Source of the DNA: Gyrodactylus bullatarudis
Taxonomy: Eukaryota > Platyhelminthes > Monogenea > Gyrodactylidea > Gyrodactylidae
DNA: 64,000 nucleotides
Reading direction: 5' to 3'
NCBI GenBank assembly: GCA_012064415.1
Contig: SSNU01000135.1
Coordinates: 1 to 64,000 of the forward strand
Within the stretch, counting starts at the first letter, position 1, and every line of letters starts with the position of its first letter. The notes under the pieces are model-generated. The model ran no database searches, was not told where the DNA came from, and saw only the letters and a program-made list of their open reading frames with translations. Of this stretch, positions 35,962 to 48,000 are shown one piece after another. The position numbers and the translations under genes were made by a program.

Positions 35962-38845
35962 GCCGAAGAAGATAAAGAAGCTTGTCACAATACGAGTATA
36001 CTAGCCCATGACTACGAAGATAAACCAAGAACTAGAGACGTCAAGGAGCCCACCGCCGTTGATTCATCCTCGGGTCCAATTTACTTTGAGGATATGGGAA
36101 TATCGAAAAGTCTCGCTTCCTCGTTAAAGAAACATGGCTTCATTAAGCCATCTCCGATTCAGAGAGCAGCCCTACCCATTGCTATGAGTGGGAGAGATAT
36201 GATCGTTCAGGTAACTCTCTCCCTTCTTTTAACTATACCCTCTTATTAAGGCTAAATCTGGCACAGGAAAAACACTAGTCTTTATAATTTCAGTATTGCA
36301 TCAGATTAACTTCTACGAACGCTCCCTACAAGCAATTATCCTCTCACCGACTCGAGAAATTGCTCAACAGACTCATTCCATCTTCCGAAGGATCGGTCAG
36401 GTCTTTGAAACCTTTCAGTGCAGTCTATTCATTGGAGGGGTTAGCTTGAAGCAAGACCTTGATGAACTGCGTAAGACACCACAGGTGGCAGTTGGAACAC
36501 CCGGTCGTCTCAAATACCTTATGGAGACTAACAGACTAGATTGTAGCTCTGTAAAAATGCTAATTTTAGACGAAGCGGATATGCTCTTTGGTGGTCAGGG
36601 TACTGTAGTCTTGTTTGATAATGCAACTAATAAATTGAATGAAAAACTTGTCACCAAGGGTAAGAACACGTTCCCAGAAATCATCAACTGGATCTGGTGG
36701 ACACTCCCAAAGAATAAACAGGTAAGATTTACTCTTTTTTTTGTTTTCTTTTACTCAAAATCATATGAAAAATCTTCGATCATCTGTATTCTAATTATAA
36801 TAGATCAACGAAAGCTATTATCAAAATGGTATTTTTATAAATTTTATTTTGGTGACTTTGAGAAAAGTGCTTGAGTTTTCATTGTAACTAATTCGATGCG
36901 GAGAAATCACACATCTTGTCTCAGAGATGAGACTCAACGTGTAAATAATTTATAAGCTAGTAAAGAAATAATCTAAAGATTTATGACAGGCCGGAGCCAG
37001 GAATAGAAGCAGAGACATTGAGCATTGAAAGAACAATCAGACCACTGGACTAACTCCCCATGTCTATCAAATTTCTTATTACTCCCTTTACACCTTTGGG
37101 ATTAAATTTAAGATAATTGATTCAAAATGAGATACCTTTTTGCAGAATTCATCACTTGAAACGTTATTTCATTTTTGGTATTATCAAACCTTGGGAACTA
37201 TCAGTATTATCCTCGTTAATAAATCGTTAACTTCTAACTTTACTTGAAAATAAATTTTATTTAAAAACAGACGCTTGCTCTATCGGCTACATACCCAGAA
37301 GACTTGATTAAATATCACTTGATGCGCTATCTGAAGAAGCCAAAATCAGTACGTCTCGATGCAACTGACCCTGCACTTTTGGGGGTCTCCCAATATGTCC
37401 ACATTATCGATTCCCTTGTGGATAACTCTTCCTCTCGGGCTGTCTACGCTGAAAAGGTCAAATTTCTCAAAAAGATCCTCTCTACCATATCCTTCCAACA
37501 ATGTCTGATCTTTTCCAATTTTCATGCCATGTAATTGAATCATGAAATTATTTAGATTATGAAAAAAGAAACATGTGTTATATTTAGTACTAAAAAATGT
37601 TTGTTCTCAGATTTTTCGATTAAATTTAATCCCGTATTTTATTCTATGAAAAAATTAAATTCTGTACACCAATATATAGATCTAAAAGAAACTTACGTAT
37701 TTTACATCAATTGATTCTATTGGTTTAATAATTAATTCAATAGATCGTCACGTGGCTCTTTCTAAAGTAGCTTGAACCAGAGACAAAGAATAATAATTTA
37801 GAGTTTAGACTAAAGAAAAATTCAAAAACTGGAGTATCTTTCTTGTTATATAAACTCTATCAGATGTTGGTCGAAAGACTCTAAACGTTTCTTTTGTAAA
37901 AATATAGAGCTGAGGAACTTTGCAACATTCTGAAGAAAGATTCATGGCCAGTATCTTACCTTTCTGGAGCGTTAAATCAAAATAGCCGGCTAGAAGCCTT
38001 CGAGGACCTCCAAAAGTTCAAGTGTCGGATTTTGGTCTCAACTGATCTTGTGGCTCGTGGCATAGATGCCGAGAATATTGATTTGGTAATAAATATGGAG
38101 ATTCCATGGGATCATGAAACGTATTTACATCGGGTAGGAAGAGCCGGCAGATTTGGATCTTTTGGAGCTTGCATAACAATTGTTTGTAAGGCCTGTCAGT
38201 CGGAAATGAGAGATTTGGAAAAGCTTGGAAATAAGCTTGGTCGTGAAATCAAGAAATTGCCCTGTGAGTTTTTTTTAAACCACCATCTACTTCCCAATAG
38301 ATAACGATATTAATACTATATTATTTAAAGTACCCATGAATAAAGATCTAACCAAAATTGAACCAGACCTTGACGGCATAGAGCGAGTTCTTATGGAAGA
38401 TTTATCCACAAATCAAGAAGATATAGAGAAATTTCTTGAAAAGAAAGCAAGCATTTCCAACATCCAAAGACCATCAAAGAAAACATCTGGTCAGATTTTC
38501 GAAAAGATTCATGCATTTATGACGCAAAAGGATAAGCCAGATATTTTCCCAAATGATATTCTTAAATGTGCTCAACAGGTACTAGGTCCTCAGGAGACTG
38601 AAGAGGATTGTGACATTTTTGGTCCGGCTATTGAGGAGATCTCCCAGAAACGCTATCAACGCGGTAAAAAGTCTCATTTTAAAAACTCTCCGACTAATTC
38701 GGAAGAGCACTGCGACGAGAAACCTTTGAGTAGAAAACAAATCCTCATAATTGAAGAATACAAGAGGCTAGCCTATTGGGCTGAATATTACTATGAAAAT
38801 TATCTTTACTATGATGAAATCATCCAAAACATTGAAAACCAATAA
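35962..38845 (+). CDS. DDX20: DEAD-box RNA helicase DDX20/Gemin3 (start codon unresolved)
   Basis: Exons 35962-36210, 36251-36721, 37271-37530, 37908-38263 and 38331-38845 join in phase to 616 residues plus an unknown N-terminus. Motifs in order: PRTRDV, a Q motif (FEDMGIS to PSPIQRAALP), motif I AKSGTGKT, Ia PTREIA, Ib TPGR, II DEAD, III SAT, V ARGID and VI HRVGRAGRFG. PRTRDV, AKSGTGKT, INWI before the SAT exon, and LIFSNFHA are close to human DDX20, so I call DDX20 rather than another DEAD-box protein. DDX20 acts in the SMN-Gemin complex in snRNP assembly. About 22 extra residues sit between the DEAD box and INWI compared with human. The C-terminal tail is short and charged. The frame is open back to a weak acceptor at 35961. 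A hypothetical first exon is 35677-35686 (ATG GCT GCA A before GTAACT), which would join at 35969. AATAAA at 38841-38846 overlaps the TAA stop. Confidence 0.9.
36988..37062 (-). repeat. tRNA-derived SINE-like repeat in a DDX20 intron
   Basis: The minus strand reads ATGGGGAGTTAGTCCAGTGG then TCTGATTG (A-box-like) and later CTTCTATTCCTGGCTCCGG (degenerate B box), tRNA-like in size (75 nt). Confidence 0.45.
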
Positions 38846-38846
38846 A
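38841..38846 (+). terminator. Polyadenylation signal overlapping the DDX20 stop codon
   Basis: AATAAA; its bases 3-5 are the TAA stop of DDX20. A GT/T-rich tract follows at once (GTGCGTTTATTTCATTTATT), as expected of a downstream element. The 3' UTR would be only about 15-30 nt. Confidence 0.45.
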
Positions 38847-41800
38847 GTGCGTTTATTTCATTTATTTTTGCCAAAATTATGAGTACTCCTTCTGCTCCCC
38901 AAGACTAATTTTTGCAGTTTAAAGTAGTTACTTTTTTTCATCTACCCTAACAACCTTTCAAACCCTGATGGGGAAATATTCCTCAATGGAGTTAAAACAC
39001 ACGCTTATACTTCTCAATGTCTCTAAAAGTGATGATTTGAATGGATTAAATCTATTCTCGGAAAGTTTTATTGTAATTTATTTTTAGGTTAATAGACGCA
39101 GGAGTAGGATATTTTTATAAACTATCATCGCTACCATGTCGGATGGGCAAAAAAGGAAATAAACATATGAATAAAAATATTTCCCACTGTGTAAGTGTGT
39201 TTAGCCGAATGTGATCGTCATATGTGCCTATTGATTTATCTTGTCGCGTAAATGCATTGAAAGTAATTATTGTAAAATCAATTTCAATTTCCCATAGCTT
39301 ATTTTCTTAGGCAATCAAGGATTCCCTACTCGGGGATATATCAGACTCTTTCTTTCAAACCATGCGTTATTAACCCATGTTCCAAAGAATTCTTTCTCAT
39401 GACTCGCATTCAATCGTGGTTTGTTATCCATAAAAAAATGGCTATTCGCATATTTGAATTCTAAAGATTCGGTTTCTTTATAATCCTGGGAAAAAGGTTT
39501 TCAAAAAAACTTAAACAAAAATCAAATTTTTGAAAAAAATCAATTCTCTTTGAATTAGTAAAACACGTGTTTGACGAATGAGAGAGCTGAAATCTTTACT
39601 TAGCTTAATAGATTTCCTACCGAATGAGTGGGAAACGTAATTTTTTCTGGGGATTAGATGAATAATAATGAGTTTTTTAAATGGTCTGTAATCGGAAATT
39701 ATAGATTTCAACTATGGTAATTATCGATGGAGAAAAACTATAGTTATTACACTGCAATCTAATTATGATAGATTAAGTTTCATTTTGTACTATCTATATT
39801 TTCTCTTACCATGTTCAATTACGATCGATAAATAAAAAAGAAATTCGTGTCAGAAAAAATAAATTTTTTTATATGGATAAATTTTGAGAAGGGTTTTTGT
39901 ATAAAAATATTACAGATATTTTCATTTCAATTCTGAAGTAGCATTGAGTAAAGGAAATACTGAGAGGTAAACTAAACAATAAATTCTGAGAGTTTCATTC
40001 TGAAGACACTCGCACACGAGTCGGGGAGAGAAAATCTTTTCCTCTTTCTTTTTGCTGAAAATTCGATCAGGGTGAGAATAATCCTTTTGACCACGCTTTT
40101 ACCAATCTCTATTGCAAATACACAGTACATCTGATGAAATTTTTGTTGTTGTGTGTTAATCTTACAAAGTGCATGTACAATAAATAATGACAACTAATTT
40201 TAAAAGAGTAAATTGCATGTAAATTTAGTTTGAAAGACATTCTAGGGGGATTTGTAATTATTCCTGGTATACGTAAATTTCTACAATTGTAAAATTATTA
40301 CACATTGACTATATGGAACAGGTTTGGAGATTTTTCAATCGATATTCCTTGATCCATTCACCTCCCGTATCATTCCTGAAAGAGAAAATTAGATTCAAAA
40401 GATTGAAAAGAGTTTTTTCTTCTTCATATTAAGGAAGAGATTAGCATTTGTAATACAAATTTTGTATTCATATAGCAGGCTAGTGGAGACCACTACCTAC
40501 CTATCATGTAGTTAAGCGTGTATGTCCATTGTGACAATGGACAAGGGTATATATGCATACATTGTATGCGCATATTGATCCTGATTATAAATTCAGTAAA
40601 ACAAAAAAGGGTTGCCAGATAAACAAACAAATCACTGAGCTGTTTCACTAAACCCATGTTCTGTTATAGCAGTAGTATTCAAAGATTGAGTTTAGCTTGG
40701 CTAATTATAAAATGTTTAAAGAAGATGATTGAAATCGTTGGTTTTCTAATGTGAAAAGGGAATCAAAATTATTGATATTTTGGTCGATAGATCTTCGGAT
40801 TATGCATTATTTAGGAAGTTTAGTGTATTTCACACCAACTCGAATTTCTTAAAAAGTAAAATTGGGAGTCATAGTCTTGAATTCATAAAACCCCCAACTT
40901 TATGTCACAGCCAACTTTGAAATAAGCACAAATCTCTTATTTTGGATGACATTTCAGTGATAGAACTTGGAAATACTTTCATGTTTAGTCTGGTTTCTTA
41001 CATATCAACTGTAAACAAGATCATAAACAAGAATAATCATTACTGTATTGGTTTTGAATATGATACTTAGCTCATCAAATACAATTTAGCCTTGTTCCTC
41101 AGCGTAAAAGAGAATTTACAATATGGAATAATAAAATTTGATACCACTTATAGAAATAGAAATTATGACAATGAACAAACTGGACAGTGATAGCCTCTCA
41201 AAAGACTGAAATCATCAAAATGTTCCTAAATTATACAGAAATTCCCTCTTGCTCTAGAACAAAGAGCGAATCTAGTTGTTTTTTTTTAATACAGCAGACT
41301 AGAGATTTATCGATTTCAAGGTTCTTTTTTGTTGGTGTGTCTCAACTATCTACATTCATTGGGTCAATGTGATAACGAGAATCGTTATCACCAACTTTTT
41401 ACAAGATGTATTCAAGAAGGGTTTTAACAGATGAATCACTTTTAGCGTGATTTTAGTATTTGGACATAAATAACTTTTTCTATAAAATTTTGACAATTTT
41501 CAGATTTTAAGAATATAAAACTTTTACAGCGTTTCGAATTCGTGTTTTATCGAATTTTAGGTCTAATTTTTGCTCTAAAAAGTTTATTAGAGCTTGCATT
41601 ATTATACTTCTAAAAAAGATGGAAATTATCTGCGAAAAAATCTCTACAACTCGTCACCTCAAACTTTTGAGCTCTTCCTTCTGATCGAAAAGAGAAAAAT
41701 TCAAATCTCCTTTTGGCGCAACAGATTTTTCTTACATTTAAACATGTAAAAATAGCTGAAATTTACTGTCACAATATCAATAAGTAAATAAATTTTTGCT

Positions 41801-42225
41801 AGAAAAGTACAATAGGGACCTGCATTAATCTGAATGTTGATAATGATGAAAAGAAGAAATATATGGAATTTACACAGACAAGGGAGATTTTTTTTTATTT
41901 TGGAAAGATTTTCTCATGATTAGTTCCATGTTTAATTGTGATTACTACTACTAATGGGTAATTTAGACAAATGCACATACAAAATGTGTCTATTCCTTTG
42001 CAGGAAACTGTAGAAAATAGGTCAGCAAGGTGTAAATACCATTGATAATACTGAGATAATGTTATTCACATGATAAATTAAATGTGGAAGATTTATTCCC
42101 ATGGAAAATAAAGAATATTTTAAAGTCTGTATAATGCACAGTACATGTATCCAGGTAGACACATACATTTTAAAACAGCCATCTATAGTCTATCCTTGGA
42201 ATTTTTCAGGGTTTTTCCAAGTAAA
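38847..42225. other. Intergenic between DDX20 and FAM13-like genes
   Basis: No supported gene. 40865-40915 contains one end-like segment of the MITE family (ATAAAACCCCCAACTTTATG). The short open frames at 39511-39711, 39972-40193 and 41187-41372 are domain-free. Confidence 0.4.
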
Positions 42226-42665
42226 CCTAGTTAACATGAGAATTTTACCAATTTTGCGAGTTTGAGCTCAAATTTTCTAATCGATTTCAGAAATTTAAAG
42301 CAATTAAATACCAGTATTTGGTATCATAATTAGACGAAGAATTCGAATTTGGCCAAAGAGGTTGAGAGAAAATTGCCATCTCCAAGAAAAAGTTACACTT
42401 CTAACTTTAGATCATTTTTCTTTCTGTTAATCAAAATATTCAAATAGTTCGATTTTTTACAATGATGGAGAATTTCTGCCAACTTCTTTAGCCGAACTCG
42501 TGTTCTTCGTCTTATGATGATACGAAATAGAAATTTGGGCATTTAAAAAAAATTTAATAAATCACCAAATTTTTGTCTGATTCAATTCTTTTATTATGAA
42601 CAATTTATGAAAAAAATATTGAGGCTTTTGTAAAAATAGTAAGTTCTCATCTTCATGTCAACTAA
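42226..42665. repeat. MITE (GACATGAAGATGAGAATTTA family)
   Basis: The left end CCTAGTTAACATGAGAATTT and the right end AAGTTCTCATCTTCATGTCA are imperfect inverted repeats about 440 bp apart. The right end is nearly identical to the right end of the element at 55507-55858. Confidence 0.6.
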
Positions 42666-44392
42666 TAAGAAGAAAACTTTCGATGTGCAATACACAGCAA
42701 ATTGTCGACAAAGAACTCAAAAAAATCCTATCCTATGAGACAGCTTTACATGACTGAAAAAAATTGGCGAGTCACATCCGATCAACTTTTATTGCATAAT
42801 TGTTTCAAGTCAACCAATTTTTAAATTTGCATATTCATTCAAAACGTAGATATTTTATAATTGAAAAGAATCAGGGGAACAGCTGATTGACAATGGAACT
42901 CTCTTTTGTATTCTGGCACAGAAGTAGCATTCTCTAAATTCATCAACCCAAGAGAGAGAGAACCATCTAATCGATGAAACCATAATTGAATAAACAATTA
43001 GATCTAGGAGACATCTGTAGGAAAGAGTATATACATGGTAAGAAAAAATTAACATGACGCCATTCAAATGAAAAAGTTCACTGCTCAAAGAGTGGTATTG
43101 TTGATTGAATAATGTTCACTCTCACTCATATGGCTATAGTTGTTGTTTTAACCGGGTTCTCCAATACAAAACAAGAATAGATTTCTAGTTTATTGATTGT
43201 AAAAGAATTATAATTCTTTTTTTATATTTCAAGTTTTCTCTCAATGATGATGACTCAACAATAAGCAAATTTTATCGAGCACAGAACACAGCATATTAAA
43301 TACTAAAAAATAATAAAAGAACAATTAGACCTGTATGTTTGTGTATACATAATGGGGAAGAATAGGAAGTATTTTATTAATGAATAAACTTACTTTGAAG
43401 AAATTTGGTTTTTTATTATTTGAAAGTATTTGATAATGAATCAATCAATTGATTTGTTCTAGGCAGTTATAAAAACCTACCATTGAATCATAAACATTCA
43501 TATATAATTTTTAAGTTTTAATAGACACCCCCTCTGGAACTTATGGTTTGCCAAGACTGGTGTTACGTCAACCTTTTTAAGTTTTCGAGTTTATGCGTTC
43601 ATTTGATAGAAAATAAGAAAGAAGAAAAAATTCCTCATGTTTTTAATCTTAGTTAGATATGGGTGATTTCAACGAAAAAATAACGAAAATGGGAACTGGC
43701 TAGGGCGAAAAAAAATATGTTTAGCATATTTTTAAACTGTCATATACCCCTTTTAGAAATCCAATGTGAATGTAGTTATGTAAACTGTTTTTAAAAATTC
43801 TAATTCTTAGACCGCATTTTTTAGACATATTTTTAAACTTATCACATTTTTATTCTGAGTGCATAATTTTACACTATTTTATGCATATTATAGAACTAAG
43901 CATCCATTTTCAAACAAAATAGGCTGATTGAGATAAATTTGATACAAACCTTCATTTGTTGTCAAGGTCTTATGCAGTGAACAGATTGAACAGAAACAAT
44001 TAGATTAAGATAAAATTTTAATTTTTATACTTCTCTCTCATTGGTGCAATTTAAAGTTATCGAATCGGTTCTCAGAGTCAATCATTAAAATAGGTGTCAA
44101 GCAACAAGCATTTACGAACTTTCCCAATGAAATATATTTTATTCAATCCATTCAAACTATTGTGAATTAATAGTACCCAAAAAATGAACTAAATATTTCG
44201 ACATATATTTTTTGAAAATGGCATTTAATTTTTTTTTTAATTGCATATTTTTTGTGGCCCTAGAAATGGCATATCAGAACATCAAATTTTTAAATTTAAT
44301 TTTCGAAAACGGCAATTAAGGAGAATATTATATTTGAAGCATGAAAAAGAGAAGTGATTTTTTCGTTTTTCTCTAAAATAGATAAAGCTAGT
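42666..44392. other. Intergenic, nothing recognised
   Basis: AT-rich. The open frame at 42855-43088 (-) has no domain. Confidence 0.4.
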
Positions 44393-45078
44393 TGATATAG
44401 AGTTGGAAATCTATGATTTTTACAGAAATCTCGATGCTTTCATCAAGAATTCGAATTTTTTTCGAATCCCACTCATGCTGCCCACTTTTACCATTTGAAG
44501 AAGTTAAATTTTATAAAAATATTATTTTGATGAAAAATATGATCAATTTTCAAATTTCAATTTGGCACCAAAATCCCATTTTTTCGAACTTTGATCTGAA
44601 AATTTTTATTGATTTGAAAGTTGGAGGTTGATCAAGATTAGACAAGAAAATCAATTCAACTGAATCTGATCTGATGCATAACCTCATTATCGTTTGGGAG
44701 CTGAAATTAGATTTTTTCATCATTTCAACTACTTGAAAATCAATGAAATTTCGATAATTCAAAATCTCTCGAAAATAGGCTAACTGTCGGTAATTTGACG
44801 GTGCTAGTCAGCTTTCTTGTCTAATTTTGAACTTCAAAAAACCTCTAACTTTCAAATAAATAAAAATTTTCAGTTCAAAGTTCGAAAAAATGGGATTCTG
44901 GCGCCAAATCGAAATTTGAAAAATGGCCATTTTTTCATAAAAATTTTTTTCTTCAAATGGTAAAAGTGGGCAGCATGAGTAAGATTCCAAAAATTCTTTA
45001 ACATATTCGAATTTTTGATGAAAAAATCGAGATTTCTGTAAAAATCATATATTCCCAACTTGACATAAATTAGCTTTA
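44393..45078. repeat. Palindromic MITE next to the FAM13-like stop codon
   Basis: The ends AAAGCTAGTTGATATAGAGT and ACTTGACATAAATTAGCTTT are inverted repeats. Inner parts such as ATTTTTACAGAAATCTCGAT and ATCGAGATTTCTGTAAAAAT are perfect inversions. It is about 686 bp and ends 20 bp short of the stop at 45099, so it probably forms most of that gene's 3' UTR. Confidence 0.8.
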
Positions 45079-45098
45079 GGAAGTAGGACTCACAATTA

Positions 45099-48000
45099 TC
45101 AATTTAGATTGGCATGAACATTTGATTTGTTTTCATATAGACAAAATACTTTTCTCTGATCAGCTGGATTCCTCTGTTGTTGAAAGTAGTGAAGTTGGCC
45201 GGGAGGAGCTTCTATTTTTTTATCCCTATAGATGATATGATCTTCGCCAAGGTCATAATAATTTGAGGTGGAGGTTTGTTGAGACACTTGGTCGCTCATT
45301 GTGGGAGCATATGGGTTCTGATTGTAATTTTTGACTGACGATGTTGCCTGCATAAACTGAGATGGAGGTAATGAACCAGAAGCGGTCAGGTAACTATCAA
45401 GGTGGGCATTTTTTCGACGGAGATGGACTATTGGTCGATCGTCGCCACCTTCAGTTTTTGTTTGTCTCACGTCTTACAATGGATTAAAAAATTGAAATTA
45501 TTACCTCTAATTAACACTAGTATCGATTATAAATTTTTAAAAATATTTGCTCATTTCAAATTTTAGGATCACAAAAAGACAAGAAAATAATTTTTGTTCC
45601 TGAAAATTCAATGGAAAAAATTGGGTGTTGTGTTAAAGTAATCAACATTCTCACTTTAACCCTTCATATGTCCCATTTAAACTGAAAGATTCTTGAAATA
45701 ATTTTTTCGTCCCTCTCATTAGAAACAAAATTTATTAAGCTATAAAAATATGTATAATTCATAAAGATGGTTTTATACTGATGATAAAGGTTACTTTTGA
45801 AGAAGGGTGATTTAAAAAAAAAATATTTAGAACGTTTTTAACCTATCTGTCGAGGCCCAAGTTTGAAAGATACAACAAGTTTTAGAGCAAATAATGCCAA
45901 TTTTAACCTCTACTATCTTTTAAATGATATATATCAGCTTTTGGAAAAGAATTTAGATTAAAAAACAGCGTAATTATTTTGGTAGATTAGACCAATTTAT
46001 AGGCCATCATCGTAAGAGTCTAAATATTACAAATAAAGGAAGATATTGATTAAAATACTGTAACAAATCTGTTATGAGGGAACTAGGGATGACCTAAAAT
46101 GTATAGTTTATTTCCTCTTTTTTCCACTACTACTAAGCACAATACAATAATAATACAGGAGGAGTAATGCAATATAAAGATTTGGTACATTTTCAATATT
46201 CAAAACAAAAACTAAGTACATGTGGTTTCTACATGGGTACTTTTGCCAAGAGGAAAGAAATAAACCCGCTTCTACGACCAAGACATTATTGCGCAGAAAT
46301 TGAATTATTTTAAACTATAGAAGGAGAAAAAAGGTCATGCTTCAGGTTTTATGGAAGAAGATAATTGCGAGTAGCCTAGGTCTTAATTTAGGTATAATAC
46401 TAAATTTTATTGAAGAAATCTAAATTTCTTCAAAATAATCCAAAAGTCATAAAGGGTGGATTTACCCTGGTAAAAATTGAAAGAATTTGTACTAGCTGGG
46501 TGATGAAGGGTTGTGCAGGTGTTTTCCTTGTTGGTTGACCTCCCAGAAGACTGTCCAGATTTATGGAGGACCATGAGGAATTCCTTGTTGTCTGCGTCGA
46601 TTCTTTCGTCAACCTCCACGAGAAGACGATTCAACGTGGCTATTCGCAACTTTATCATTCTATAGTTGTTGTAGTCTTGACGATAGATATCCCGGTCAGT
46701 TTTATTTGGCTTGCGACCTGTTGGAGGGATGAAAAGTAACTTTATTTTTCTATTTTTCAATCATGTTGATCAAGGTATAAAACTTATCGATTTGAGACAA
46801 AAGATAGAGGAACGTTTTGTGTGAAAGTGATTGTAATTCATCCAAAGTCTATTAAACGGTTATCTAATTCCGGGATATAAAGAGGTACACAAAAAATCCT
46901 AAAAATGCATGATGAAATGGGTTAGTAAAGCCAACACAAAGCCCAAATGGCGGAATGTTCAGGCTAAATGTAATAAAAGTATGTCTTGAATCTAGAGCTA
47001 TTCTCCTCTCTACCTTAGGTGCAACATAAATACAAGGCGTATATTTTTGATTATTGATTAATTAGAACTATACAAGTTCAACTGTAATGTAAGCAGATTC
47101 CAACATTCACTAAAAATGATAAGAATAAAGTAAACCCATTTTGGGGAAGAATAAAACATGCCTTCTGCCTAGATATTGGCAAGGGAAACGAAAATATACA
47201 GACTATCATTCATAGTTTGACCTGAGAGCCGATAAATTGTTGAAATTAATTGATAAAAACTATGCGAACAGAATTTTGAATTGAAACATCTGAATTTTTT
47301 AGTTATGACCAAGGAAAATGGAACAAATATTTGAAAATTACGATCTTGAGTAGCAGCATTCGCATAAAATCTACAAAATGGCCTAATTTTTCAGATTTTT
47401 TTCTATTTCAACACCTCAAATATTTGGTTTTGAAAAAGAGTAAAATCTATTCTTTATATCAGTTAGCTATCATAAAACAGTTAGATTAGGGAAAATCTAA
47501 ATTTGGAAAGAATATTTGATAAGGAGACAAAATTCGATCAAATAAAGTTGTATATAACCCTGTGAGGAAAAAAACATTTTCTTTTCTCACAAGAAACTAA
47601 TTTAGAAAAAAAGAAACCCGATATGATAGGAATGAAGTTATACTGAAAACAAACGTTGTAATCAAATCAACTTGGATTAGGACTGAAGCTTAGAGAGAGG
47701 GGGTGGGTGAAAGAAATTCTCCCATACCAAAGCTGGTTTCGAAAGAATAAATTTCCTATCGCTTTTGACTGATTCCTTCTTATTCTAAATAACACGAAAG
47801 AGGATATAATAATCTAGTAGTCACAAGATTAAAAATCCTATACGCTAATGCATCAATCACAGTGCTTATCAGTAGGGAATATGTATATGAAAAGACTAAT
47901 TTTAACGTCTGATATACAAATGAACCGTCCTCCATCCATGTCCTGTGGACACAAAGTAAAAATTCACTACAAAATACCCACCTGGATCATGAGGAGATGG

